DNA of 64,000 nt from Candidatus Binataceae bacterium (lineage in GTDB: Bacteria; Desulfobacterota; Binatia; Binatales; Binataceae): contig DATGHL010000038.1 in the NCBI GenBank assembly GCA_035308025.1, positions 1-64,000 of the forward strand. Reading direction: 5' to 3'. The translations under genes were made by a program, and so were the position numbers. A model generated the notes under the pieces. It was not told the origin of the DNA. It ran no database searches and was given only the letters and a program-made list of their open reading frames with translations. This document shows, piece after piece, positions 51,599 to 59,996 of this stretch. The number at the start of each line of letters is the position of its first letter. Positions within the stretch are counted from its first letter, which is position 1.

Positions 51599-52786
51599 CT
51601 AAAGGCGGCGGGCGAGGCGGCGGGCGGTAAAGCCCGCGCCGCAGGCGAAGCGCATCAGCGGGCCGAAACTGTTAGCGGCAGCGATCCCGATCATAAATAG
51701 ACCGGGGACGCTGGTTTCAAAATTCGGGTTGAGGATCGGCGCGCCATGCGCGTGGCGAATCCGGCGCCGCAAGGGCGTCTTGATGAAAGTCAAACGGTCC
51801 AAGTCAACCCGGTAGCCGGTCGCACCAATGACATGGTCAACGGTGATCGAGGTGGTCCGGGCGCTTTGATCTTCGATCTCCAGATGCACTTTGCTGTCCA
51901 CAAGCTTCAATCCGCTGACGGTCGAACCGGTCAGCAGCGGGAAGCGGCCGATAACGCGGTCCTTCATGAACCATCCCGGGGCCGGACCGAGATGACGCTC
52001 GACGACGCGGGTACGTAAATCGGCGGGTGCCCGATGGAAGATCAGAGGCGCGTAGGTGCATAGCCATGATCGCCATCCGATGCCGAGGCCTGAGCGCGGC
52101 TCGAGCAGCCGGCGCATAAGCGAACGCGGACCACCGGGAGGTTCATGGAAGGCCAGCGCCGGCCGGCGCGTAATCAAGGTGACCTCGGCGGCGCCCCCTT
52201 CGTGAAGCAACGCCGCAAGATCGACCGCGGAGGCGCCGCCGCCAATCACCGCTACCCGGCGATGCTTGAATTCGGACAAGCCGCCGTGCGCGGAACTGTG
52301 AGACACCAATTCGGCGGGGTGACCGGATAGCAGGGGAGGCAGCCAGCCAAAATGGCTGATACCTGCCGCCACCACCACGCGGCGCGCAAAGAAGGTCTCG
52401 CGATTCGCCGTGGTCAGCTCAAATCCGTCAGCGGCACTGGTGATGGCGTCGACGCGTGAGGGATCGAGGTCAGGAACAAACTGCTGCTGGAAGGCGAGCC
52501 CATAGGCGACGAAGGTTGCGAGCGGCACCGGCAGGCCGACGTCCTGATAGGGCAGACCGCGATCAGCGCAATAGCGGCGCAGGGTCATCGAACTTTGCGG
52601 ATCGTAGAGGTTCGAGGCGAAACCTTCGGATTTGAGCAGCATGCCGCTGGGCATCTGGCCGCGCCAGACCTGCATCGGCTCGCCAAATACGCGCAGCGAG
52701 ATGCCGCGGGCGCGGAGATGGGCAGCAAGGGATAAGCCGTAAGGCCCGGCGCCGACGATTGCTACTTCGCTGTGACGAGCCGGCAT
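51599..52786 (-). CDS. FMO/NMO-like flavin-dependent monooxygenase
   Basis: This 395-residue enzyme has AIVGAGPYGLSLAAHLRARG (FAD loop), AVIGGGASAVDLAALLHEGG (second dinucleotide loop, G-x-G-x-x-A) and DHVIGATGYRVDLDRL, the D-x3-ATGY motif of flavin and N-hydroxylating monooxygenases. It ends with FMIGIAAANSFGPLMRFACG. It is shorter than ornithine or lysine hydroxylases. It lies 21 bp after an ATP-grasp ligase gene on the same strand, so it may oxidise a product or substrate of that enzyme. Substrate unknown. Confidence 0.82.
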   Translation of the reverse strand: MPARHSEVAIVGAGPYGLSLAAHLRARGISLRVFGEPMQVWRGQMPSGMLLKSEGFASNLYDPQSSMTLRRYCADRGLPYQDVGLPVPLATFVAYGLAFQQQFVPDLDPSRVDAITSAADGFELTTANRETFFARRVVVAAGISHFGWLPPLLSGHPAELVSHSSAHGGLSEFKHRRVAVIGGGASAVDLAALLHEGGAAEVTLITRRPALAFHEPPGGPRSLMRRLLEPRSGLGIGWRSWLCTYAPLIFHRAPADLRTRVVERHLGPAPGWFMKDRVIGRFPLLTGSTVSGLKLVDSKVHLEIEDQSARTTSITVDHVIGATGYRVDLDRLTFIKTPLRRRIRHAHGAPILNPNFETSVPGLFMIGIAAANSFGPLMRFACGAGFTARRLARRL

Positions 52787-52807
52787 ACGAGGGGGTCGGG
52801 CACCTTG

Positions 52808-54265
52808 CTAGCCCTCGACGACATGATCGGGGCGCGAACCCTCTTCCGGCCGCGCAAACTTGACCGCCTGCCGGCGATTCCGCTTGCTCAGCCACCGCAG
52901 CGGCGCCTGGCGAGTGGCGCGTTCGCGAGGGCGCAGCATCAATCCGAGGTCGACCTGGCCCAACTCCGGCACACGTTCCGGATTGAGGCCGCGCAACAGG
53001 CGGTACAGACGCATCACAAGGCGCCGATCGGACCATGAGCTGCGGAGCAGCTCATGGATGAGAGCCGGTTCGCTCCAGGGAATGTCATGTTGAACCAATT
53101 TCAGATAGGGGCTGTCGGGATTCCAAGCCGCCGCCTGTGGGAAAAACCCTACGAGGTCGCCTTCGATCGCCGGTTCGGGCAGTGGCGCCGTCCGCAGACC
53201 CAAGCCGCGGCAGAGGATGCCGACTAAATCACCCTGGGCCGGGAGAATCAGGTGGCCAAGCTGGGTACATCGCGGATTCAATTCGATCAGAAATGCCGAG
53301 CCCGTAGCTTCCTCGAGAATGAAGTCCAGACCGTGGAAGCCGGAAAGGCGCAGCCGCGCGGTCACGCGCCGCGCCGCTTCGGCTATTTCCGGATGGTCGA
53401 TTAGCCGGACGATGGTTGCAGAGCCAGTCGGCCCTTGGGAAGCGATCACTTCTGTCGTGACCAAGCCGAGTAATTCGCCCTGCCAGCAAGCAAGCATCGC
53501 GTTGGCCGGCCGGCCCGGGATAAATCTTTGCAGCGAAACGACCGGCCTTGAGGCTGACTTTCGCGCCCATAAGGCGAGTGGGTCGCCGTTGATCAAGTAT
53601 CGCTTCCAAGCGGTTCCGGGCCACTGGGGCTTTAATAACGCGCGGATGCTGCTGACGGCTTCGTCGGCGGACGTGACAATTTTTACTCCGGTGCCGCCCC
53701 AGGTGCCGTCAAGTTTGACGACCGCAGGCCGGAGCGGAGTGATCTGCCAAGCGGCGACGTCGGCGGCCGAAAAAATCCTGCAGGTATCAGGTGATTGCAG
53801 TCCCAATTCGCGCGCGACGCGCATAAAGTCGACGCGGCTCCGAATCGATTCATAAGCCGAGGGGTCACCGAGCGAGGCTTCGATAAGCGGGCGGAAGCTA
53901 GGGTATCGTTCAAAGGCCTCGTGCAGCTGCCAAACTGCGCGGTCATCGCAAGGAACAATAAGATCTGGGCGCAGGGCGGCGATGGCGCGCGCCAGAGACT
54001 GACCAGAGTCAAACGCCCGATATCGATAGAGCGATCCAATGCCGGAGACCCGGTTCAACAGGTGGCCGCGAGGACACAAAGCCGCGACGGAACATCCGTG
54101 TTGGATAAGTCGGATAGCAAGTCGGGCGGAGAGCGGCCACCAAGTCGTCGCGGTAATTAGAACGGAAAAAGGGCGGCGTCTATCGCTTCGGCCCATGGCC
54201 GCCAAAGACGTTCCGAATGCGGCGCTTATGGTCTGAGAGCTTACCATCTGGAGTGCAGATGTCAT
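52808..54265 (-). CDS. ATP-grasp ligase domain protein
   Basis: This protein, up to 485 residues long, has PFSVLITATTWWPLSARLAIRL at its N-terminus. ATP-binding PAVVKLDGTWGGTGVKIVTS follows, then FIPGRPANAMLACWQGELLGLVT and the metal loop SAFLIELNPRCTQLGH (E-x-N-P-R). This is an ATP-grasp fold as in carbamoyl-phosphate synthase and amino acid ligases; it forms an amide or related bond from a carboxylate, but partners are unknown. The ATG at 54265 has no clear ribosome-binding site; an internal ATG at 54196 also fits the family start. The downstream monooxygenase is in the same operon. Confidence 0.78.
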   Translation of the reverse strand: MTSALQMVSSQTISAAFGTSLAAMGRSDRRRPFSVLITATTWWPLSARLAIRLIQHGCSVAALCPRGHLLNRVSGIGSLYRYRAFDSGQSLARAIAALRPDLIVPCDDRAVWQLHEAFERYPSFRPLIEASLGDPSAYESIRSRVDFMRVARELGLQSPDTCRIFSAADVAAWQITPLRPAVVKLDGTWGGTGVKIVTSADEAVSSIRALLKPQWPGTAWKRYLINGDPLALWARKSASRPVVSLQRFIPGRPANAMLACWQGELLGLVTTEVIASQGPTGSATIVRLIDHPEIAEAARRVTARLRLSGFHGLDFILEEATGSAFLIELNPRCTQLGHLILPAQGDLVGILCRGLGLRTAPLPEPAIEGDLVGFFPQAAAWNPDSPYLKLVQHDIPWSEPALIHELLRSSWSDRRLVMRLYRLLRGLNPERVPELGQVDLGLMLRPRERATRQAPLRWLSKRNRRQAVKFARPEEGSRPDHVVEG

Positions 54266-54590
54266 GCAGTATTCAGCTTTTACATCTTTTGTGTCAATAT
54301 GTAGCGTAGAATTGATCTCGAATTGATATCCAGGATATCGAGTTTTTTCTTGGGTCGCTTAGCAAGGACCGAAACAGAACGCGAAAGACGCAGATTCATC
54401 ATCACCAAGTTCCTCACGATGACCGGTGGGCTGCGACGCGGGAAGGAAAGTAACCAGCACCCGCCGCGCGGCAACCGCGCTCCTGTGCCAGACGCGGAAG
54501 CGAGGGCGCTGTTCGCCGATTCGTCGGTCCTAGGGACGTTTGGCACAGATGGGTCGCTATCTCCTGACGTTTGAGATAAACAAATTCTGA
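54266..54590. other. 325-bp intergenic region without a supported gene
   Basis: This gap separates the ATP-grasp gene (minus) from the cytochrome gene (plus). An 83-codon plus-strand frame at 54323-54574 and a minus-strand frame at 54280-54792 exist, but both have low-complexity, arginine-rich translations and no ribosome-binding site, and I do not call them. The part next to the ATP-grasp start is AT-rich and probably holds divergent promoters. Confidence 0.6.
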
Positions 54591-55109
54591 ATGTCGTTAC
54601 GTTTGGGATGGTTTGTTCTTGGTAGCGTCGCAACCACTCTGGCATTTGTAGTCGGCGCATACGTGTTCGTGAAATCCGGCGGAGTTTCGATGGAAACCAC
54701 CGCGCAGCCGCTTCCACTCGAGGCGACTTTGGCCCACATGGCATTGAGCGCGAGCATCGGGGATGCGGCCGCACAAAGGAATCCTCTTCCATTCAACGAC
54801 GCCAACATGACCGCGGGTGCGCATATTTTCAAAGAACGCTGTGCGTTCTGCCACGGTCTTCCGCAGGAGCCGCCCACTGACGCGTCGCGAGGGATGTTTC
54901 CCAAGCCGCCGCAGTTATTCGAGCAAGACCAGATGGTGACGGCCGATTCCGAGGGGGTCACTTGTTGGAAGGTGACACACGGAATTCGGCTATCCGGCAT
55001 GCCCGGATTCCGCAGCGTCTTGTCCGACACGCAGCGGTGGCAGGTGACGATGCTGGTAGCGCACGCCCACCAGCGCTCACCTGCAGTACGGGCCGCGCTC
55101 AGCCCTTGA
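54591..55109 (+). CDS. Monohaem cytochrome c, membrane-anchored
   Basis: This 172-residue protein has an N-terminal membrane helix or uncleaved signal (WFVLGSVATTLAFVVGAYVFV). A class I cytochrome c domain follows, with AGAHIFKERCAFCHGLP (CxxCH at about residues 85-89) and axial Met in KVTHGIRLSGMPGFRS. It is periplasmic and anchored. It transfers electrons to or from an unknown partner; none is encoded nearby. The 3' gap of 153 bp to the aminotransferase holds no gene. The start codon is at 54591, after GAGATAAAC. Confidence 0.88.
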   Translation: MSLRLGWFVLGSVATTLAFVVGAYVFVKSGGVSMETTAQPLPLEATLAHMALSASIGDAAAQRNPLPFNDANMTAGAHIFKERCAFCHGLPQEPPTDASRGMFPKPPQLFEQDQMVTADSEGVTCWKVTHGIRLSGMPGFRSVLSDTQRWQVTMLVAHAHQRSPAVRAALSP

Positions 55110-55262
55110 CTTGCAGCACGAGGTCAAACCTGTCGCGATACCCGGCCGAGTCAGATCGCCGAGGTTTATAACGCTGCTTGAAGGTTATTCCGCTGTTTGA
55201 TCGCCGGCGCCGTAGACTTCCCATACTTGACTTAAAGGCTCTTGCACGACAGAGCTAACCGG

Positions 55263-56690
55263 ATGGCGTTTTCTCTAAATCCTGAGACGCGCAAGGGCGC
55301 CAAAGACAATATTGCAACTCGGTCCGCGATTGAATTGACGACCAAACTCCCGCGCGTCGTCACGCCGATTCCGGGGCCGAATTCGCGCGCGATTTTCGAC
55401 CGCGAGCAGCGTTATCTTGCGCCCGGACGCCAGCGCATCTCGTCGCTGGCCGGCCTCGCCTTCGACCACGGTGTCGGCGCGACCCTGATCGACGCCGACG
55501 GCAATGTTTTTCTGGATTTCTTTGCCGGCGTCGCGGTGGCGAGCCTTGGCCATGCCCATCCTGCGATGAGCACCGCGATCGCGCGGCAATCAGCGCGCTT
55601 GACCGTCGGCACCTTTGCCACGGCCGAACGCGCCGAGGCCCTCGAGCTGCTCACGGAGGCGGCGCCCGCCGTCCTCCGCCGCGCACATCTGTACAGCGGC
55701 GGCTCGGAGGCGGTCGAAGCCGCGCTCAGGCTCGCGCGCTCAGCGACCAAAAAGCATGAGGTCGTCAGTTTCTGGGGCGGCTTTCATGGCAAGACCGGCG
55801 GCGTCCTCGGACTTATCGGTGACGAGTCGAAGCAGGGCTACGGCCCGCTGCCCGGCGGCCAGCACGCCGTGCCCTACGCCGATTGCTATCACTGCCCCTT
55901 CAAGTTGCAACATCCGTCGTGCGGGCTCTACTGCGTCGATTTCGCGCGTCAGCAGATAAAAAACGCCTCTGCCGGCGCAATCGCGGCGATCATCGCCGAG
56001 CCGATGCAGGGCACGGCCGGTAACGTAATTCCCCCGGACGACTGGCTGCCTGCGGTCAAAACCGTCGCCGAAGAAAACGGCGCGATGCTGATCGCGGACG
56101 AGATGATCACCGGCTTCGGCCGCACTGGTAAGATGTGGGGCGTTGAGCATAGCGGCGCCGCAGCCGACATCATGACGGTCGGCAAAGGGATGGGCGCGGG
56201 CTTCCCGGTCTCCGGCGTGCTCATGGGCGAGGCGATCAGCCGCGCCGAGCCCTTCGCGAAGCCGAGTGCCTCGTCGTCGAGTTACGGCGGAAATCCACTC
56301 GCCGCGGTCGCCGTCGCCGAAACCTTGAAAGCGCTCAAACGCGAAAAGCTCGTCGAAAATTCGCGCGAGATCGGCGCGATTCTCCTGAGCCGCCTGCTCG
56401 GCCTCAAGGAGAAGTACCCATTCGTCGGCGACGTGCGCGGCCGTGGCCTGCTAATCGGGATGGACCTCGTGAACGATCGCGAAACCCGCCAGCCGCTCGG
56501 CCGCAAGGTCATGGAGCTGATTTTTCAGGAGGCGCTCAAGCGCGGGCTCCTGATGATGAGCTATTTCCCGCGCATCAGGATTAATCCGCCATTGGTCATC
56601 ACGCGCGCACAGGCCGAGTGCGGCGCCGAGATCCTCGACGAGGTCTTCGGCTGGGTTCAAGCTAACGTTGATTGGCGCGCGGAGAACTAG
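55263..56690 (+). CDS. Class III pyridoxal-phosphate aminotransferase
   Basis: This 475-residue enzyme shows LYSGGSEAVEAALRLARSAT, VVSFWGGFHGKTGG (PLP contacts), IADEMITGFGRTGKMWGVEH and the Schiff-base loop IMTVGKGMGAGFPVSG (Lys in T-V-G-K-G). A four-cysteine segment, CYHCPFKLQHPSCGLYC, is characteristic of the 4-aminobutyrate/aspartate aminotransferase-type subgroup. The ATG at 55263 is used; a TTG 21 bases earlier is possible. It is followed, after 2 bp, by a HAD phosphatase. It lies about 4 kb from the hopanoid genes, where HpnO (aminobacteriohopanetriol) is also a class III aminotransferase, but identity is not shown. Confidence 0.87.
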   Translation: MAFSLNPETRKGAKDNIATRSAIELTTKLPRVVTPIPGPNSRAIFDREQRYLAPGRQRISSLAGLAFDHGVGATLIDADGNVFLDFFAGVAVASLGHAHPAMSTAIARQSARLTVGTFATAERAEALELLTEAAPAVLRRAHLYSGGSEAVEAALRLARSATKKHEVVSFWGGFHGKTGGVLGLIGDESKQGYGPLPGGQHAVPYADCYHCPFKLQHPSCGLYCVDFARQQIKNASAGAIAAIIAEPMQGTAGNVIPPDDWLPAVKTVAEENGAMLIADEMITGFGRTGKMWGVEHSGAAADIMTVGKGMGAGFPVSGVLMGEAISRAEPFAKPSASSSSYGGNPLAAVAVAETLKALKREKLVENSREIGAILLSRLLGLKEKYPFVGDVRGRGLLIGMDLVNDRETRQPLGRKVMELIFQEALKRGLLMMSYFPRIRINPPLVITRAQAECGAEILDEVFGWVQANVDWRAEN

Positions 56691-56692
56691 AG

Positions 56693-57166
56693 ATGGCCGC
56701 GGACGCGGGGAACGTCGGACTTTTCCTCGACTTGGCCGGCACCCTCGCCGCGATGGATGAAACCCGTCAACTGCCGGTTGACGCGCGCGGCAATGTCACG
56801 ATCACGCTCCTGCCCGGGGTTCGCGAGAAGCTCCTGCCGATGCGTGATCGCCTGATCTTCGTCGTCACCAATCAAGCCGGAATCAAGCGCGGACGCTTGC
56901 AGCGCGAAAAAGTCGAGGCCGCGCTCGGCGAGCTCGATCGCCAGCTCGGAGGTATCCTCGCGGCGTGGGAAATCTGCCCGCACGACGACGCGGACAAATG
57001 TGACTGCCGCAAACCCAAGGGCGGCATGATCACCAGTCTCGGATGGGTGCACGGCGTCGACCTCGCCGCTTCGACGATGGTCGGTGACCAGGAGATCGAC
57101 GCGCGTGCCGCGGCCGCCGCCGGCGTCGGCACATTTGTTTATGCGCAAGAATTCTTCAAGCGCTAG
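56693..57166 (+). CDS. HAD-IIIA phosphatase-like protein with DxA motif
   Basis: This 157-residue protein resembles histidinol-phosphate/heptose-bisphosphate phosphatases (GmhB-type). It has VGLFLDLAGTLAAMD in place of the usual D-x-D-G-T, then VVTNQAGIKRGRL and CPHDDADKCDCRKPKGGMI (zinc-like Cys/His cluster), and MVGDQEIDARAAAAAGVGTF (motif IV). The second Asp of motif I, the general acid/base, is replaced by Ala, which is unusual in phosphatases. ATG at 56693 has GGAGAA upstream and lies 2 bp after the aminotransferase stop. Confidence 0.8.
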   Translation: MAADAGNVGLFLDLAGTLAAMDETRQLPVDARGNVTITLLPGVREKLLPMRDRLIFVVTNQAGIKRGRLQREKVEAALGELDRQLGGILAAWEICPHDDADKCDCRKPKGGMITSLGWVHGVDLAASTMVGDQEIDARAAAAAGVGTFVYAQEFFKR

Positions 57167-57184
57167 GCGCAGCGATGCCCGGCG

Positions 57185-57260
57185 AACGGAGCCGAGCAGG
57201 CGAGTCTGCGAGCTGCGTCAAGACTCCCAGTTAAAAATCGTTTTCAACAACCTGCGTACG
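57185..57260 (+). repeat. Dispersed intergenic repeat, copy D
   Basis: The 22-bp core at 57202-57223 (GAGTCTGCGAGCTGCGTCAA...) is identical to the ones at 42559 and, inverted, at 41250. It is followed by an imperfect hairpin GTTAAAAATCG/TTTTCAAC which is the counterpart of the one in copy A (38414-38432). Located in the 102-bp gap between the HAD gene and the LLM gene. Confidence 0.85.
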
Positions 57261-57268
57261 AGGCCAGC

Positions 57269-58144
57269 ATGAAAATCGGCGTCGAGGCGTTTATCACCGA
57301 AAGCTCGATCGATCCGGCCGCCTTCGCCAAACTGGCCGAGGGCCTGGGTTTCGAATCATTCTTTCTGCCGGAGCATCCGATAATTCCGGTCGTGACCAAG
57401 TCCCGTTACCCGGCTTCCCCCGATGGCAAGATGCCCGAGGGACTCGCGCACTTTATCGATCCCTTCATCGGCCTGGCGCTGGCCGCCGCCGCGACGACGC
57501 GAATCGGTCTCGGGACCGGTATCTGCCTCGTGCCTGAGCACGATCCGATCAACCTCGCGAAAACTATCGCGACGCTGGATCACTACTCAGGCGGGCGGTT
57601 CTTCTTTGGGATCGGCGCCGGCTGGCTCGCCGAGGAGAGCGCGATCATGGGCGTCGACTTCAAGCGGCGATGGCCCATGACCCGCGAGTATATTCGCGCG
57701 ATGAAAGAGCTGTGGACGCAGCCGGAAGCAAGCTTTGCCGGCGAGTTTGTCAATTTTCCCGCGGTGAAGTGCTATCCCAAGCCCGCCCGCAAACCTCATC
57801 CGCCGATTTTTATCGGCGCGGGCGGCATGGGTCCCGCGATGGAGCGCGGGCTGCGCGACACCGTCGCGCTCGGCGACGGCTGGGCCCCGCTCAGTCTGCC
57901 CCCTGACGAACTGGCCCGCCAGCTCTCGAAGCTCAAGCAGATGTGCGCGGACGCTGGACGGGACTTCGCGAAGCTCGAAATCACGATGCATGTGCCGCGG
58001 CTCGACGACGAACCGCGCCGCACGATTGATCGCTATCAGGAGGCCGGAGCGCATCGCCTGATCTTTATTCTTGATTCGCCGACACCCAATCAATACGAGC
58101 GGCAGTTGGCAGACCTGGCGAAGGTCTGGATTGACCATAGCTAA
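57269..58144 (+). CDS. F420-type LLM class oxidoreductase (TIGR03619-like)
   Basis: This 291-residue TIM-barrel protein is of the luciferase-like family: FGFESFFLPEHPIIPV, FIDPFIGLALAAAATTRIGLGTGICLVPEHDPINLAKTIATLDHYSGGRFFFGIGAGW and PPIFIGAGGMGPAMERGL. These are typical F420-dependent oxidoreductase sequences. F420 use is inferred; no F420 biosynthesis gene is in the window. Substrate unknown. It is followed by the Gfo/Idh gene after 2 bp, so the two are co-transcribed. Confidence 0.87.
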   Translation: MKIGVEAFITESSIDPAAFAKLAEGLGFESFFLPEHPIIPVVTKSRYPASPDGKMPEGLAHFIDPFIGLALAAAATTRIGLGTGICLVPEHDPINLAKTIATLDHYSGGRFFFGIGAGWLAEESAIMGVDFKRRWPMTREYIRAMKELWTQPEASFAGEFVNFPAVKCYPKPARKPHPPIFIGAGGMGPAMERGLRDTVALGDGWAPLSLPPDELARQLSKLKQMCADAGRDFAKLEITMHVPRLDDEPRRTIDRYQEAGAHRLIFILDSPTPNQYERQLADLAKVWIDHS

Positions 58145-58146
58145 TC

Positions 58147-59175
58147 ATGTTGCGCGGGGCGATTTCCGGCTTTGGCGAAGTCGCCGCGCGCGCCCATCTG
58201 GCCGGATGGCGCACCCGGCCTGACGTCCAGATCGTCGCGATTCATGACCCGGTCGCTGCCCGCCGTCACGCAGCGATCAACCTGGTCAAAAACCTTCGAG
58301 TCTATGACGACCTCGAGCTGATGCTCGACGGCGAGCGGCTCGATTTCGTCGATATTGCGAGTCCGCCCGCGTATCACGATGTCGCGACGCGTGCAGCGCT
58401 GGCCGCCGGCGCCAACGTCCTGGTCGAAAAGCCGCTCTGCCTCGAGCGCGGCACGTTCGCCGAGCTGCGCGCGCTCGCGGCCAAGAGCCGGCGAGTTCTG
58501 ATGTGCGTCCACAACTGGAAGCACGCCCCGGCTTATCGACGCGCCGGTGAATTGATTGCCGCGGGACGCCTCGGCGCGGTCGGGTACGTTTCGCTGACAC
58601 GTTTGCGGGTCGGCGCGGCGGGTTTCGGCGGAACCGCAGCCGGCAGTGGTGAGCGCTGGCGGCTCGACGAGCGGAGCGGTGGCGGGATCCTGATCGATCA
58701 CGGGTGGCATATCGGTTATCTCGCGCAATACCTGATGGGGGGCGCGCAGCCGCTGGCGGTTTCGGCCAAACTCGAGCGCGCGACGGGTGGGCTGGTCGAA
58801 GAAGTTGCCGATCTGCGCGTCGAGTTCCCGGCGGGAATTGCCTACTGTCACCTGTCGTGGCAAGCGCCGGTGCGGCGCACCTCGGCGACGATTTACGGCG
58901 GCGATGGGCTGCTGGAGATCGAAGAGAATCGGCTGACCCTGACCGCGCGCTCAGGCGTCCCCGAAGATCATTCGGTGATGGACGCTCCTGACGAATCGTA
59001 TCATCCGAGCTGGTTCGGCGCGATGGCGGCCGAGTTCGAGCGCGCGATCGCCGAGGGTCCACAAGGCAACACGGCCCGAAATAATCTTATCGAGGCCGAA
59101 GCTGCCCTTGATTTGATTGTTGCAGCGCGCGAATCGGCCAGCCGGGGCGGCGCGCCGATAAGTCTGGCCCGATAG
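58147..59175 (+). CDS. Gfo/Idh/MocA family sugar-type oxidoreductase
   Basis: This 342-residue NAD(P)-dependent protein has an N-terminal Rossmann domain (GAISGFGEVAARAHLAGW), FVDIASPPAYHDVATRAALAAG and the family lysine motif VLVEKPLCLERG. A C-terminal alpha/beta dimerisation domain includes HNWKHAPAYRRAGELI and SGGGILIDHGWHI, with the catalytic-type His. Members act on sugars, inositols and related alcohols. The start at 58147 is 2 bp after the LLM gene. It may convert a cyclitol or sugar, perhaps in the side chain of hopanoids, but that is only contextual. Confidence 0.87.
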   Translation: MLRGAISGFGEVAARAHLAGWRTRPDVQIVAIHDPVAARRHAAINLVKNLRVYDDLELMLDGERLDFVDIASPPAYHDVATRAALAAGANVLVEKPLCLERGTFAELRALAAKSRRVLMCVHNWKHAPAYRRAGELIAAGRLGAVGYVSLTRLRVGAAGFGGTAAGSGERWRLDERSGGGILIDHGWHIGYLAQYLMGGAQPLAVSAKLERATGGLVEEVADLRVEFPAGIAYCHLSWQAPVRRTSATIYGGDGLLEIEENRLTLTARSGVPEDHSVMDAPDESYHPSWFGAMAAEFERAIAEGPQGNTARNNLIEAEAALDLIVAARESASRGGAPISLAR

Positions 59176-59224
59176 TTCACTCTGAAAAATTCTTAATCTT
59201 GCGCGAATCTTCGGTTACGCGTTC

Positions 59225-59252
59225 TTGACTTAGTCGCCGGGGCGGTTACAGT
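59225..59252 (+). promoter_or_regulatory. Candidate sigma70-like promoter for tetR-hpnH operon
   Basis: TTGACT (59225-59230) and TACAGT (59247-59252) with 16-bp spacing lie 70 bp before the TetR start. An imperfect inverted repeat TGACC-gctt-GGTTA overlaps the region just downstream and could be an operator for the regulator. Tentative. Confidence 0.4.
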
Positions 59253-59321
59253 GTTCCATTGACCGCTTGGTTAGGCGCTCTAGGGGAGTGAGGCCGGAGT
59301 GCTCGAATTGCGTGAACTTAG

Positions 59322-59951
59322 ATGGATGAAACTGAAGCCTCGACGACGTCCGTAGAGTTGCGGTCGCAGGATTCGCGCGAGGAGATCCTGCGGGCGGCGT
59401 CGCAGCTCTTTGCGCTTCGCGGCTTCCATGAAACCTCAATGGCGGAGGTGGCGCGGGCGGCGAAAGTCAGCAAAGCTCTGATTTTTTGGCACTTCAAGAC
59501 TAAAGAAGAGCTGCTTTTGGCTGTTTTAGGACAACTTCTACAACCTTACGTACTGGATTTTGCCGAAGAGGCCGCAGTTCTCGATGAAAAGGCGCAGATC
59601 CTGAAGTTGATGGAACTTTATTTGCTTTTTGTGCGGGAGAATGCCAGTTCGATTCGCTTTTTCGTCGCACAACTGCTCCACGACGAGAAAATGTCCGCGG
59701 ACTTAAGCGCGCAGGTTTTGGCGCTTTACGAGGGTTATCGCACGCTGCTGACCGACCTGGTTTTGCGGGTGCAGGAAAAAGGACTTTGCACGCAACGCGT
59801 CGCGCCGCAGACGGCCGTCGCGTTCATCCTTTCGACGCTCAATGGTTTGCTGGTGAACTACCTGTTTCTGGGTAATCAAGGGCTCGATCTCGAGGGCGCG
59901 CGGGGCATGTTGGGGCAGTGGCTGTTCAGTGATTCGGCACCTACCGAATAA
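59322..59951 (+). CDS. TetR/AcrR-family transcriptional regulator
   Basis: This 209-residue protein has an N-terminal helix-turn-helix: SREEILRAASQLFALRGFHETSMAEVARAAKVSKALIFWHFKTKEELLLAVL. The C-terminal ligand domain has no recognisable signature. It begins the plus-strand run TetR-hpnH-ispA-dehydrogenase-cyclase, 45 bp before hpnH and in the same direction, so it may regulate its own operon and hopanoid production, perhaps in response to a lipid. No experimental support from sequence. Confidence 0.88.
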   Translation: MDETEASTTSVELRSQDSREEILRAASQLFALRGFHETSMAEVARAAKVSKALIFWHFKTKEELLLAVLGQLLQPYVLDFAEEAAVLDEKAQILKLMELYLLFVRENASSIRFFVAQLLHDEKMSADLSAQVLALYEGYRTLLTDLVLRVQEKGLCTQRVAPQTAVAFILSTLNGLLVNYLFLGNQGLDLEGARGMLGQWLFSDSAPTE

Positions 59952-59996
59952 CGCAGAAGTGCGTCCGGGGGACGCTGGCAGGAGGATCGATTTCGG

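Noticed and set aside
54280-54792. 170-codon minus-strand and 83-codon plus-strand frames before the cytochrome gene
   Set aside because: No ribosome-binding site, biased composition, and the first overlaps the well-supported cytochrome gene.
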